From Pseudeuparius sepicola (taxonomy: Eukaryota > Arthropoda > Insecta > Coleoptera > Anthribidae), in contig OY987301.1 in NCBI GenBank assembly GCA_963920635.1, positions 40,647,820 through 40,711,819 on the forward strand: a DNA stretch of 64,000 nucleotides. The letters run 5' to 3'. Positions 12,501-25,061 of the stretch are shown piece by piece. The position numbers were made by a program, and so were the translations under genes. The first letter of the stretch is position 1, and each line of letters opens with the position of its first letter. Under the pieces are notes generated by a model. The model did no database searches. It saw only the letters and a list, made by a program, of their open reading frames with translations, and was not told the origin of the DNA.

Positions 12501-14200
12501 TTTGCAGGGGATTCGCGAGTATGTGGGCAGCGTGATTTCGCCACCCGCGCATTGCTATACGTGCGGAATCAGATTGTTTCCGTTATTGCTACGCCGTGGA
12601 TATCGACCGGGAAAGTTGGTGGAACAATTTAGGTTTGCATATTATACGAGTGAGAGGCATCGAAAAATTCCCCTTTTTGGTACTACACTCCACAAGCCTA
12701 AAATAGTTGTTTGCATTGCAGAATGACTAAAATAATGAAAAAATCTGCTTTGTGAGGGACTTAAACCCGAACCCTTCAATTTATTAGTTGGTTGCTTTAA
12801 CCATGCACTAAATCCATCTACCCATTTTGTCCTCAGGTCACTCTTATTTGGCATTGACGAAATATTGATACCTATTGTACTAGATTTCAACAATAACATG
12901 CAGTCGAAACGAGTTTCCTTGGTTACAACAATCTTTTTCTTCCTTCCAGGCACAATTCTCATTCCTCAAATGGGAGATTGGAGACTATTCTAGAATATCC
13001 TGGCCAATGATAGATTTACAAATCAGTTCTAGAGCATATCTAGAAAACCTATGGAAGCTCTACAGAGAAAACAATGAAAATTTAACAAAAATGGGGGTAA
13101 TGGGAATTTTGAAGTTTAATTTCTAGAATAGGAGTGTGTCGAATTAGAGGCCATGTACGACGTGAAAAATTACAATTATTGACGCACAGTGTCAAAGGAC
13201 ATATTGAGATATAAGAAATAAAAATTACACAAGAATTACACTTGAAATAGACAAACTAAACCTTAATTTTTTACTAACCATCGGCATTTTTATTTCCTTT
13301 GAAAACGAGTTTTGCCCTGACCTACCTGAGTATTATCATTACTAAAATTAACTATTGACAAATTTTGATACAATAAAAGTTATAGAAACAGTGAGAAAAT
13401 GTATAAGTCGGTTTCGCCAAATACGATTTACATGGCCAATAAGGGAGAGAATATCTATAGTGTTAAAAACTGTCGATTTTCGTATCAGACGGCCTTCTAT
13501 AGGTGATAGTTTTCGGACTCTAAAGTAACTTAATTTCAAAGTACCTTTAATTGTTTAGTGTCAGGGTTGCTATTGGTTTGTTGGCTCGAACAAGCGATCC
13601 AGGCGAACTGACCAGCCAATAGCAGCTCTGTCAGTCTGCTACTAAAATCACAAATTATTCAATTCTCTAAAGATCTTGGGAACATATTCGACATAGATGC
13701 GGGAATTATTTCGGACTTCATTTGGACTGCGTGACTGCACTGATTGTAGTAAGATGGAAATTCAACAGAAAACCAAAAAATAGATGCCGTTTTTTGGAAA
13801 TATCTCATTGCCTAAGCCCCGACATGTGAGCCAGCAACCGAAAATTTAACATTTTTCTGCTAACTTGAATCAATTTTGAGGCACTAAGTCGGGGAAATGT
13901 GGCCAAAGTTGCGTGTTTGAAATTGACTGAAATTATTTTGAAGGCCATTTTTTGTCAGTGGATACATCGAAAAGTTAAAATTCCCTTTAAGCAGGTCCCA
14001 ATCCCTCGCATATTTTTTACGAAAAACTTATTTTGCTATTAGCTACATAGAGTGGTCAAGTGATGAAAAGTTTTGCCTGTCAGATCATTAGATCGCGAAA
14101 AGGAAATATAATTTTTGTTTTGCGTAAAAGTTATCGGAATGACGGTTGAATAGTAAGTAGAAAAAATAGTCCATCTTCTTACAGTGGAGTAATGTGATAA
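12501..14200. other. AT-rich stretch, nothing recognised
   Basis: Several short ORFs (for example 12642-12962 on the minus strand) show no domain. 14146-14160 reads TTGAATAGTAAGTAG and recurs at 15170-15184, flanking the palindrome. Confidence 0.4.
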
Positions 14201-15171
14201 AAATTAATGAAGCCAACCTTACACTCGAAACTCCACAAACAGTTTATATTCTCAAAAAGAAACTGTACATGTTTCTTCAGCAGCGAAATAATTCATTGTG
14301 AGTTATACAAAGCTAAAAATAGGTATAAATATGAAAAGTCAACATATACAAAAAAAGTTTTTAACCTTACCTTCCAAACACATTCTAAAAAAAATTATAT
14401 TATCAAAAATTCATAAGAAAACTTCAAAAGTTAAATGGAGTCGAGTTGTAAACATAAAATACCCAAAATTAAATATTAAAGCCACCAAAAGGCTTTAGAA
14501 AAAGTTCATAAAAATCTGGAAAGAAAAGAAAACGTGGTAATCCAAGTAGCACTGTTAGAATGTAAAACATACCTTCAAAAAAACTTCACTCTAAGAAACC
14601 ATTAAACCAACAAATCACCGTCGTCAAATTAACATTTTAGTTTGTAACGTGAACGTTTTGGGGTTCCAAGGAACCAAAAAAGCATAGTTTAAACGTTCAC
14701 GTTACAAACTAAAATATTAATTTGACGACGGTGATTTGTTGGTTTAATGGTTTCTTAGAGTGAAGTTTTTTTGAAGGTATGTTTTACATTCTAACAGTGC
14801 TACTTGGATTACCACGTTTTCTTTTCTTTCCAGATTTTTATGAACTTTTTCTAAAGCCTTTTGGTGGCTTTAATATTTAATTTTGGGTATTTTATGTTTG
14901 CAACTCGACTCCATTTAACTTTTGAAGTTTTCTTATGAATTTTTGATAATATAATTTTTTTTTAAATGTGCTTGGAAGGTAAGGTTAAAAACTTTTTTTG
15001 TATATGTTGACTTTTCATATTTATACCTATTTTTAGCTTTGTATAACTCACAATGAATTATTTCGCTGCTGAAGATGAACCCTTGGTAGTTTGAAACATG
15101 TAGGTACAGTTTCTTTTTGAGAATATAAACTGTTTGTGGAGTTTCGACTGTAAGGTTGGCTTTATTAATTT
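14201..15171. mobile_element. Near-perfect long palindrome, 971 bp
   Basis: Arms 14201-14658 and 14691-15171 are near-identical inverted copies around a 32-bp loop that itself holds GGTTCC-AA-GGAACC. The right arm has a ~23-bp stretch near 15073-15098 that the left lacks. TTGAATAGTAAGTAG occurs just outside both ends (14146-14160 and 15170-15184), like a target-site duplication set about 40 bp off on the left. The minus- and plus-strand ORFs inside are arm shadows. Confidence 0.85.
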
Positions 15172-15574
15172 GAATAGTAAGTAGTTAATTTCTTGTATTA
15201 TATATCCTACTGCTTTGTTCTATTATAAAATAAAGTTAAAAACGAGTGTCAATCGAATTTCATATCTTAATCTTAAGTCACTGTAGGTTAACGAATATTT
15301 CTTCTTTAACACATTTTCCATTAAATCAAAAGTTTACTCTACTTTTCACGTTTTTTAATTTTTTTGCCAACACTGTATAATTTGAACGAACGCTTTCTTT
15401 TCGCAGTCTAATAATTTAATAATCGAGGGAAAAACTATATTGAATACTTATTTCATAAGTGCCTAAACTTACTATCAATAGTTTAAAAAGTAAAGTCGTA
15501 CTGAATACGATAATATCTATCGTTTCCAACTAAATAATACAAAGAAATGCGCGATTCGGTAAAATATTAAAATC

Positions 15575-15960
15575 CACTTCCGACAGTCGCCCGTTTCCGA
15601 AATGCCTGCTCAACCCACACGGGTCCCCCAAAATACCCGCGAACTCCATCCAATATCATCCCCCGTCCGAATTAACCCGCACCAGGAAGTGCACGCTTGC
15701 ACCTCGCGCCTCCAAATGCCAATTCTATTAGCGTCAAATATTTATATGTACTGCCGCGAGAAGCCCGCGGGACCTTTGCCTTCTATTATTGGTCCCCGAT
15801 AGCCGATTTCTTTTAACGAACCCCCCAGTCAAATAGAGGGTATCAAAGGCGGAATTACCTGGACCAGGTGCGAGATCTGCCCGTCGCCGTTTTCGTTTCT
15901 GCTGGCGTGACGAATGAAAAGAAGGACAAGCCACCTGGGCATTTTCATTTTTGTCGGCGA
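15575..15960. other. GC-richer block of unknown nature
   Basis: GC-rich against its flanks, with short ORFs on both strands and no recognised domain. The minus strand offers a CACGCCAG acceptor-like site and a GTCCAG|GTAATT donor-like site about 50 bp apart. This might be an exon but no protein match is apparent. Confidence 0.25.
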
Positions 15961-16432
15961 TTTCTTTAGACTAAATACAATTCGATTATACTTAGAACGA
16001 CTTAAAGAAAATTTATAATACCATCGAATTTCGCAAAGTAGGAAGTTAGAAATTAAATCAAATGTTCACATCGATGAACCAAAAATATCTTTATATTATA
16101 CAAAAGAACTTATTAGACTACGTCAAACTCTTATGGTGTCTATTCATGAAGAGCCACTCGAAATATCCCGAAAAAAAATCATAATGAATGTGGACAAAAC
16201 AGACTGCTTTAAACATACCTTATACCACAATTTGGAAAAATGTCACTATTTAGTGGGTTTAGTAGTTTTAGTATTGCATCTCGCTTGATTATTTTGAATT
16301 TATTGCAAAAAAGCAAAAAAATCTAATTTAAAAAAAGGTAGGTACTGATATTCGGGTAAGCCACGATTGGCTCTATTTTGACGTCAGGTATTTGCCATTA
16401 AATTTTACGTACCATTATTAACTAGTCCCCAT

Positions 16433-16900
16433 GTACAGTGTGACCGTGAAAGGTATAAAAAAAATCTGGAGTTGTGCTCTGCTTGGTTAGAAACTGCTCA
16501 CGGCTGTCACGTCTGACACTTTTTTGGGTTTTCAAGTGCATTCCGGAGACAAAATACAAACCACATTGTTAGCTATCAGTGCCATCTGTTTTCCATGACA
16601 TGAAGCTATAGCCGTGAGTAGTCTTATAAATAAGTCAGTCATTTGGAGTCAAACGCTAATATTATGTGCCATAATTTTGGTTTCGAAATCACACCTGTAC
16701 CTTTTAAAGTAAAAAATTGATCTTAAATTTAGTTTACGATTTACTATTGGGGACAATTAGATTTTCTAAATTTCCATGAGTAACGAAAATTATGGCACAT
16801 ATTAATTTATAACCAAGCAGGGTCGAACCCCAGAAGCTCCAATTTTAACTCATTTTTTTCCTTTCATAAGAAGCGTTTCACCTATCCGTGGCCACACTGT
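16433..16900. mobile_element. Inverted-repeat element with a nested second family, 468 bp
   Basis: Outer ends TACAGTGTGACCG and an inverted CACACTGT, with further pairing inside (AATCTGGAGTTGTG with its inverse near 16830; TGCTTGGTTA with TAACCAAGCA). Inside lies a pair ACTGCTCACGGCTGTCACGT near 16493 and AGCTATAGCCGTGAGTAGTC near 16606. These are the ends of the family that also bounds 48672-50684, so one element appears inserted in another. Confidence 0.6.
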
Positions 16901-18155
16901 CGATTCTCTCGTCGAATGTTAAGTTTTATTTCAAACATTTGAAAGGACATTTTATTGAGATATTTAGCTATTTCCATTTAAATAGACACCCAGTATAATA
17001 AAGTGAGTCGAGCTAAGCCATAAGTATATATTTCCATAGCCTACTTGACGTCAATGTTATCGCCTCCTCACCTTTTCTCTAGTCGTGTTATACGTAAAAT
17101 ATGTAAACAGTGTATCGACGCCTAACAAACTGAACCTCGTCAAGTCACTTTCAACTTGGGCATAATCAATTTTTGCGCACGAAATCTGTTCTGGAAAACA
17201 ACCACTTTTTTTATTCGCTTATTGAAAAGTTTCCCCGGATAATGTAATAATATTCCATGGAAATTTATTCTCGGGTTTACTCCTCTTTTATTTCATACAT
17301 AAATGCAACAGAATATAGGAACATAATATATTTTACGATATTGCGTAATTATAAGCGGAAATTCGAGGGTATTTTAAATTATGGACTATAGACGGGATTT
17401 CGAGAGAAATATAAACAGCCATCTCGGCAATATTTTATAGAAAAAATATTTGTAGATAATATATCGTTGTCAAACGAAAAACAATTTCCATCAGTCTTGA
17501 AAACTTTCATTTTTTCAAAGTATTTTCTTTTCATTCATCACGTTTATAATATTAGAATATTAATTTTTAATAAAAAATGCAGTCTTTTTGTCAAGAGTAT
17601 ACAGTAGTTTATTTCACAATATATTGCTTGAAAATCGGGTTGCGTTTTCTTATTTCCTCTTCTGAGCAATAGTTTAAGCAACAGTCTCATAACATCGAAT
17701 ACTTATCATAGAATTATAGTAATATTTACAGCCACACATACTCACATACATGTATAATATAAATAGCTCTTTTGGCATAAATAGCAATCGATTAGTTTAT
17801 TTTGAAAATTTGCCTGGTCTGCGTTGTTTGAAGGAAGGGGAAGATTGTCTCGAGGAACGCTAATAATTATTATTTTCAATAAAGTAAAACTATAAAGATA
17901 TGCATATGATATGAAAATAACTGTAAATGCAGATATTTCTCGAGTCGAATGGAAAGACAGACTTGGATGGTTGCAAAATATAATCCAAATGGTCAAAACC
18001 ATAAATATCACTTTCAAGAGGAATTAACATAGTCTTGTTCTTACAGTCAAAAATTATATCTGATGCTTGAATGTTTTTCATTCATTTCAAATTTAATTTA
18101 TAAATTTTTACCATTAAAATCAATTGGATTAGTCTTAGGGTTTTAAAACCAACCA
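16901..18155. other. AT-rich stretch, nothing recognised
   Basis: No supported features. Confidence 0.5.
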
Positions 18156-18159
18156 AATC

Positions 18160-18340
18160 CGCCTTCGCTCATCTCCACGCCAGGCCCCACTTCAGCCCAA
18201 TCACCCTTATTGTTCCTACTTGGAGAAAACCCACCCCTCCTTACTTCCGCATTCCAGACAACGTATTGCACACGGTGGGAGACCAAGGTGCGCGCCGACT
18301 TATATACCCTCGTCCACAATGGGTGGCAATATCCACAGGA
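18160..18340. other. GC-richer block with two open plus-strand frames
   Basis: Two plus-strand frames stay open for 60-plus codons without a credible start. The minus strand carries TATATAAG near 18305. I recognise no protein. Possible old exon, promoter or conserved block. Confidence 0.2.
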
Positions 18341-20700
18341 AGCTTAAGACTTTACAGGGTTGAAGAGAATTAGCGGTACGAAAATACCAAAGATTGGCTC
18401 CGTAAGGAACTGATCAAAACCCTGCCACACCAATTTCCTGGATAATAATATGACAAAGCCTTGTTCAAAGACAAAGACAAAGTTTCTTCGAAATTATCCA
18501 TTACTTATTTAAGGAATATTGGTGATGGAAACGACTTCGGCTTGGTGATGATTAGTTAGTTGGTATGATAGATGTGTGAAAGTTGTATATTCATAATATA
18601 GCCCACAATTGGTTTAAGCCCCCATATGCTCTGATGGGCATATAAGATTTGAGAACTCGTTTGGCGGACAAAAGGAGATAAGCAGATTTTGAAACGTAGT
18701 TGCCTTAAATGATTTGAAATGATTATGGCGTATTGTTACAAAGTTGCCAAGATCTTAACAGGAGTTTAAAAACAACATTAATTAAAGAAATATCTTAACA
18801 GTGTGGTAAAAAAGGAAATAAACAGGCTTAATATTTGTATATTAATTGTTGATCTATTTAATAGGATCGTTTTTCTTTCGATCTAATTACAATGTAAAAA
18901 TATATTTTATTTTAAAAAGTTATTCTGATGCTTGAAGCCCAAGAGTGTTTTTTGAACCAACATAGTAAAATTTTAGAAAAAATGACAGATGACCAAAATA
19001 TATACAATATATACAATACATTACCTCATCCAGTAGAACAGAACTCACTTTATGATATCATGAGGGAAGTGGAAATCTTATGTATTTATAAAAATGTCTT
19101 TTGTAAAAAGATATCTTCATTTTATAGCAACGTCACTGCATTTTAGTTCATTGCAACAATCGGCATTGCCAGACTGTATGGTTCATTTAATTTAGACATA
19201 CTTAAGGTATTCTGAAATTTAGGAGTTATGCCGTAACTCTAAATAATTATTGTAGCAAAAAAATAATGGGAGACAAATTGTTAAATCCTGCTGTTGTTGA
19301 ACCTTCAGCACTCAAATATATATGAAAACCAAAGTTCTCAATTCCTTGCCTGCCTCTCGCAGAGTTCTAATATATTTTCAGCCTAACCTAACTTTCTCTT
19401 TTCCACCCCAATATGGACGCTGACGGCGCACACGCTCAGTCTCACCACAGTCGAATGTTTGCTGACGACAAAATATGCGCTAGAGGCAAGTCTGCGCAAT
19501 CTCACACCATTGGACAAGATTTCCGTTTACTCCCCATGAAAAAATTACGTCGTACGCCACTGTATTTTCTGTTGGAAAGGCGTAACTGCGACAAATATTA
19601 ATAAGCAAACACCGACCCAGGCATTGTAGGCGAATAATTGTGTGTGCGTCGCGACGTTGTGAGGCGCCCCTCTATGTATAGCGAGTGTTTTGCTATATAG
19701 GGAACTAATTTGTACGCAAAATGCTCTTTTGAGGAAAACAATAATATTAAATAAAATTCAGGTTTTGTTTTCAGAATGGACTTTTAACAATATTATTTAA
19801 AAATTTCAAAATACCTACAGGTTGATTCAACTCTAAATTGGCTGACTACAAGGCTCCCTAGAACTTCGAGAAGTAACACCTACTAGTGTGTTTTTAGGAA
19901 TACATTCAAAAAATATATTATTAGAAGATTCATAAAATATTTTTTAGATTTAAGACAGCAGATTTGTCTCCCAAAAATCAGTGTGGTGAAGGTATCAGGA
20001 TCATGATGATTGAAAAATACACTCCCTGGCACAAAAATAAAATTAATGCCATTTTAAAATGCACATTTTAAGTGCAAGTATAAAGTTAACTGCAAGATAT
20101 TTTCATATTTTGTTGCAAGTTAAGCGTAAATTTGATTTTTTCGAAGTATTTCAGGGTTATTCGGAAATATTATCTGAAATATTTGCTACATAACTAATAC
20201 TCAAAATGTAGATAAATAGATTTCTCAGTTTAAACAAAGTAACTTCCCATACCAGGCTTCTGTTTTTAATATAAGTGGGTAACTTTAATTATGTCCCAAT
20301 ATTAAATGTTTTACAACCTGGGTAAATGGGTACGTTTACCGGAAAAAAGTTATATTTTGTTAAAATTAACGAATACGTTTTTTCTACCTTGAGTCTTAGA
20401 CTTATGTATCAAGTTAGTTTTTTTGTCAGAGTTGAATGTGCATTCAAAAATGGAATTCACTGTGGTTTAGCAAGTGGTGACATAATTTCTCTCATCCACT
20501 TGATGGTATCGATTTATGTATAAATATCTCTGCCACTGGTTGGTAACTTGATATTAATAAATCTTATGGCAATCTATATTCTGTACCAAATTTGGTTTAG
20601 AATAAAGCTCTTCATTCTCATAGACTTTCTTAGAGGAGTTTAAAAAAATATTATTATATCTTCCTAACAAAGCGGTTTCTGGCCAATATTAGCATAAATT
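18341..20700. other. AT-rich stretch, nothing recognised
   Basis: Only short ORFs without domains. A slightly GC-richer patch at 19400-19690 is unexplained. Confidence 0.45.
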
Positions 20701-20975
20701 TTTCATCTTACTTTGAGAGAAAATGTCACCCTGCGTACGTACGCCTTGAGACGGATCCAGAACGAGACTGGTGAGCATATTGAAAAGAATTTTTTATCGG
20801 TACGTTAAGAACATTGGGGAGCACCAGTCCTTGTGTATAATATGAGCTAACATTTTATTTCCCTCCTTGTGGTTGTGAGAATCGCAGACCCGCATCCTTT
20901 TATAATAAATAAAAACGGCTTTCGTGATTTCGCGACGCGACTGGGTACACCTAGTGTTCGGACGTTCATTTTTTC

Positions 20976-21278
20976 GTGTCAGAATCAACTACCATTTTCG
21001 AAACAGAAACAAAAAAGTGGCTAGCTACACCATGCGCCTGTGAACCCAGCGTTGCTGGCGAGAAGCAACCAAAAAAATCTGCGACCGCTCCGGTTTCCCT
21101 GGACGTTGGAAAACCCGAAGCCGGTCCTGTGCTCAAAGCGCCAACACTTCACTTGGATGGCTGTATACAGGGACGGGCCAGCGCGAAATTGCAAGAGGCA
21201 ACGAGGTGCTCCCCCCCAAAAAACTTATTTATGTACTTGAAGCGTATGCGTGATTTTTTTGTTCAACGAATCATATAA
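20976..21278 (+). CDS. 100-codon ORF, unknown, low support
   Basis: ATG at 20976, stop at 21278, in a GC-richer patch. The predicted product is hydrophilic and rich in Lys, Ala and Pro, with no domain, signal peptide or membrane segment. A second overlapping frame is also open (21040-21240), which argues that base composition rather than selection keeps it open. No splice partners identified. Confidence 0.12.
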   Translation: MSESTTIFETETKKWLATPCACEPSVAGEKQPKKSATAPVSLDVGKPEAGPVLKAPTLHLDGCIQGRASAKLQEATRCSPPKNLFMYLKRMRDFFVQRII

Positions 21279-22969
21279 AATATCCTTATGTTTGAGAATA
21301 TAAAAATAACGAATTTAACAATAACAATGTACAATTTCTTTTCCGTGAATGTCGTGGAAAGCCCGACATGTTGTAAAATTTGTACTTGTAGTGTCAAATA
21401 ATGAAAATAATATCACAATGTTCAAAAGTATTCGGACCCTGTCAAGTAGATAGATATTTAACTCCTTTCGTGGAGTTCATTGAGTACATCCATAGATTAA
21501 GGAGGAAACAATCAATTATTTACCTACAATACTATTACAACTGACTTAAAAGGGACCTGCCACTACGTGTACTTTATTTTCCTAAACAAAATAATAGCAA
21601 CTGAATAATAATTATCCTTCTATTAGTACCTAGTTAGTCACCAATATTTGGAACTAATCCTTCAAAATTTAATAACTATTATTGTATAGTTCGTGGGATA
21701 CCAAACGAAATCTCACAGAAAGTGACACTTGTGTTTTAAAATCATATGAGAGTTCAATATATACTTATAATTTTGTTAAAACATATCAATAAGGCTAAAA
21801 TAAAAATGCTGTTCAATATAGAGTTCCAACATTAGAACAATCGAAGCAGTGAATGCCAGATCATTGAGAAGGTACAGCATTATTTAAATTAACTAAAGGT
21901 GTAAAACTTTCTCGCTATTAAAGAATATCGATGTAACATCTGCTATCAAGTCAGTATCTACAATGCACTTGCTTCAGGATTTGATTGAATTTCGCTTTTG
22001 GACAAAGCACTCTTGCAGTTCTATAAACTCAAATCTTATGTTAGGCAATATACTTCATTATAATCAATTTTCCGTTTTAACACCTTTCCAAATACAGGAA
22101 CCGTATTTATCATCAGCATTTTTACTGGTGAAAGGTCTTAAAGTACTGACTTTGCATTGAGAGTTCCAAACATTGGAGTCTAATTTCACGTAAGTTCAAG
22201 TAAGTGGAGATACAACACATCTAACTTTCCTAAGACTCGAATAAACAGGAGATCATAACACTGGAATGATTGTTACAACATTTTTTTGTATGAAGCGCAA
22301 TGAAACAAAATGCAAGCTCTCTCTTGATACACTAAACTGAGTCTAGACTTGCGCAAATATTACTCGGGAAAAGGGCCACTATACAGTTATTCGATTACCT
22401 ATTCCTATAAACAGTATTACTCGTTTAATATTACTAAATAGTTACTAACACCTAGCGAATACCGAATATCCATTACCTATCTAAATTGTAGTTAGTTTGG
22501 TGTCTAAACAGGAGTGTAAAGATAGAAGTTACCTATTCTACGAGGTCTAGTCGACGATAAACAAAAGGAGTCCTATATAATGAGGCTATTTTTGATTGAA
22601 GAGAACTGCTTGTTCTTATAGATTGGCATCTTGAGATGTATAAATATTACATTATGTACTCTGTAGGTTCATTTACCATTGAATAACAATACCTAGTAAA
22701 TATCTGGTAAATTATGTGAAAATTATACCTTTTTGGGCCAAACAGAAAAAAAAATGTGTAGATGAAAATAAAGTAGTGAAATTGACAGCGCCAACTGGAT
22801 ATTGTCACCTACTGTATATTTTGATAAACTGATTTTTAAGGAAGCCTTTAAAAATTAAATTAAAGAAAATTAAAAAATACAAAAGTAGGACTTTTAAAAA
22901 TGCGAATCAGAGAGATATAAGAACAAACCGTAGCTGTCACTATAACATAGAAAAGGTTCTGTTTACTAC
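21279..22969. other. AT-rich stretch, nothing recognised
   Basis: No supported features. Confidence 0.5.
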
Positions 22970-23350
22970 TTAAGTCAATGTACAGCACGTACGTGGTGAT
23001 TCAACATTTTGAGCCATCAAATGGCTTTTTTCGATATGTAGCTAGCAACACGCATAATTTTGAACTTTTGATCAATACAAATTTTAATCTAAGTAATTAC
23101 ACACATTTTGAGGCAAAACTTATTTAAAAATATTTATCATATCGTCATTAGCATTTGCATAAAAAGACTAATGACGGTCATTGTGGTAAATATTTTTAAA
23201 TAATTTTTGTCTCAAAATGTGAGTAATTACTTAGATTAAAATTTGTATTGATCAAAAGTTTAAAATTGCGCGTGTTGCTCGCTACAGATCGAAAAAAAAA
23301 ATTATGTCAAAATGTTGAATCATCACGTATGTGCTGTACATTGAGTCTTA
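22970..23350. mobile_element. Palindromic (foldback) MITE, 381 bp
   Basis: Two ~175-bp arms in inverted orientation meet at a short loop near 23153-23168. The outer ends read TAAGTCAATGTACAGCAC and its inverted near-copy at 23331-23350. Arm identity looks high, with scattered mismatches. No coding capacity. A non-autonomous DNA element is the simplest reading. Confidence 0.75.
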
Positions 23351-23921
23351 ATGAGCGAATTGATTAGTTTCAAATTATTTTATTAAAGGCTTATCGGTGT
23401 AAGAATTCACACTAGTAATATTTTTATATTTTTATTTTTTAATAAAACAAAATCGGCACACAATAGTCTTGCCTTTTTAAAATAATCCTTAGTAAGCCTT
23501 TTTATCCAAAATAGAGCATGCTACAGAGCATGTTTGGCATTTCAAATAATACAGTAGGTGGCTAAACCCTTATCCTGACTCTTACTGAGCGTTACTTACT
23601 AATTATTTCTAATTTCTGCCATTTCTGATGTTTGGATAGAGATATATTGTCACTCGAAGGAGTAACTTTTTTATTTGTTGACATGTTCAAAAAAGTTTTA
23701 TAAGACTGTAACGGACAAAGTTGCTTTCTGATAAAGGAGAAATTAAATACCTCTAGGTATTATTATAAAAAATATTTGGCGCACATATTTACACTATTAG
23801 TTTGTTATGCCACCTAGCATTAACGCCTGCTACCACAGTAAGAGCGTGGATGCTTATATCCAAATAACAAATAATAAGACTGACTATTATGGTCAAAAAT
23901 AGCAGAAGTAAGTGACGCGAC

Positions 23922-24352
23922 GATTCTTATTACCACCACAATAAGTCAACGCTATAGTATTGCTCTTATTACCGTGGCATTATTAGGCGACTTTTATTAT
24001 TACAACAATAAGAGTTGATTAATCCTATTATCGTGACAATAAGAGTCAACAAGCGCGTTTGGACAATAAGAGTCAATAAGATGCGGTGGCTCGTATTATC
24101 GCGACAATAAAAGCCATCTTGATTTTCTTACTAGACTCTTTTATTCTTACAACTCTTATTATCCCGACAATAAGATTTAATAAAATGTGATTGTTCTTAT
24201 TATCTGGATAACAAGATTCATCGAGCCAAGGCGACTCATATTGTCATTACAATAAGAGTCGACTATCTTGCAATCGCGACAATAGCAGTCAGCAACTCTT
24301 ATTGTTCCGACAATAAGAGCCACTGGGGCGCGTCGACAATAAGAGTCAAGAC
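23922..24352. repeat. Array of about 12 imperfect palindromes next to the last Rbp6 exon
   Basis: Roughly a dozen copies of a 25-30 bp degenerate palindrome with core near TTATTGTCGCGACAATAA, spaced about 25-70 bp apart. Clear copies are near 23922, 23962, 23990, 24022, 24089, 24150, 24190, 24232, 24263 and 24294, with half-copies at 24061 and 24334. Both arms of a unit often vary together. The array ends 43 bp beyond the TGA of the last Rbp6 exon, so it would lie in the 3' UTR or the next intron and could form a run of RNA hairpins. It matches no transposon end known to me. Confidence 0.85.
24140..24145 (-). terminator. Possible poly(A) signal AATAAA downstream of the last Rbp6 exon
   Basis: AATAAA on the minus strand about 250 nt after the TGA at 24395, inside the palindrome array. 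The hexamer is common in this AT-rich sequence, so this is only a candidate. Confidence 0.2.
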
Positions 24353-24394
24353 GTCAGTTGGCGCCGCGAGAAACCTGGCCGTGCTTGCGGGCGT

Positions 24395-24696
24395 TCACAG
24401 GGGCATGGCGTGCAGGCCGGCCGCCGCCGCCGCCGCGGCAGCCGCCGCCGCTGCCCCGTACGCGGCCAGGTGGTGGTGGTGGCCGCCGCCGTGGTGGTGG
24501 TAGGGCAGCAGCGGGGGCAGCGCGTGGTGGTGGGCGGCGGGGCCGCCGCCGCCTCCGCCGGTCGCGTGGTGCTGGTGGTGGTGGTGGAGACCGGCCGCCA
24601 GCGCGGCATTACCTGCGGGGTACGGCAGTCCGAAACTAGGGTAGCCCGAATAGCCGCGGCCGGCGGCATACGCCGCGTACGCGGCCGCCGGGAAAC
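24395..24696 (-). CDS. Rbp6: Rbp6/Musashi C-terminal exon with GRGYSGYPSFGLPYP motif and His/Gly/Ala tail
   Basis: The acceptor TGTGTTGCAG is followed by GT that completes a Gly codon, then 99 codons and TGA at 24397-24395. The first 26 residues carry FPAAAYAAYAAGRGYSGYPS and FGLPYP, the conserved Musashi/Rbp6 C-terminal segment. The other ~70 residues are low complexity: a HHHHQHH run, six glycines, two further His runs and twelve alanines, ending AGLHAMPL. GC content is extreme. A possible donor (GCAG|GTAATG at 24612-24611) inside the exon would leave an 84-nt phase 1-1 exon and send the transcript to an exon I could not find, so the His-rich tail may be one of two endings. High-scoring ORFs in other frames here are shadows of the GC-rich repeats. 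Confidence 0.85.
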
Positions 24697-25061
24697 CTGC
24701 AACACATGCGGGAGAAAACTGTCATTAATCTGAGATCAAATAACGATGAAAAAAAACATCTCGTGATAAAGCATGCAAAGGAAAATTAGAACAAGTTTTT
24801 TCCCTCCAGACGAAGAAGGAACCCGGGTTGATTGCTTTTGTGGTGGCAACGAAGAGGAGAACAGATTCTCTTCGCATCTTTCGTATTTTTATTGTAATAT
24901 TTAAATATACGCAGAGCGTAAGCTGGAGTTTTTTTTTCAGATCTTTCTTTGAATGCTTCGATTCCTCATGTTTTTATTTACTTTGCTAACTACAACAATA
25001 ACCGCAATCAATATTTTCCATAGTAATAATCTGAATAAAAAATTCTGAATATGACTATATG

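Noticed and set aside
16810..16850. GGGGTTCGACCC (minus strand), like a tRNA T-arm
   Set aside because: No acceptor stem, D-arm or anticodon arm can be placed around it.
23922..24352. CRISPR-like layout of palindromic repeats and spacers
   Set aside because: Repeats are degenerate, spacing is irregular, and the context is a eukaryotic spliced gene with no cas genes.
24346..24733. Other long ORFs on both strands over the last Rbp6 exon
   Set aside because: GC-rich triplet repeats keep every frame open. Only the frame with the splice phase and the Musashi motif is supported.
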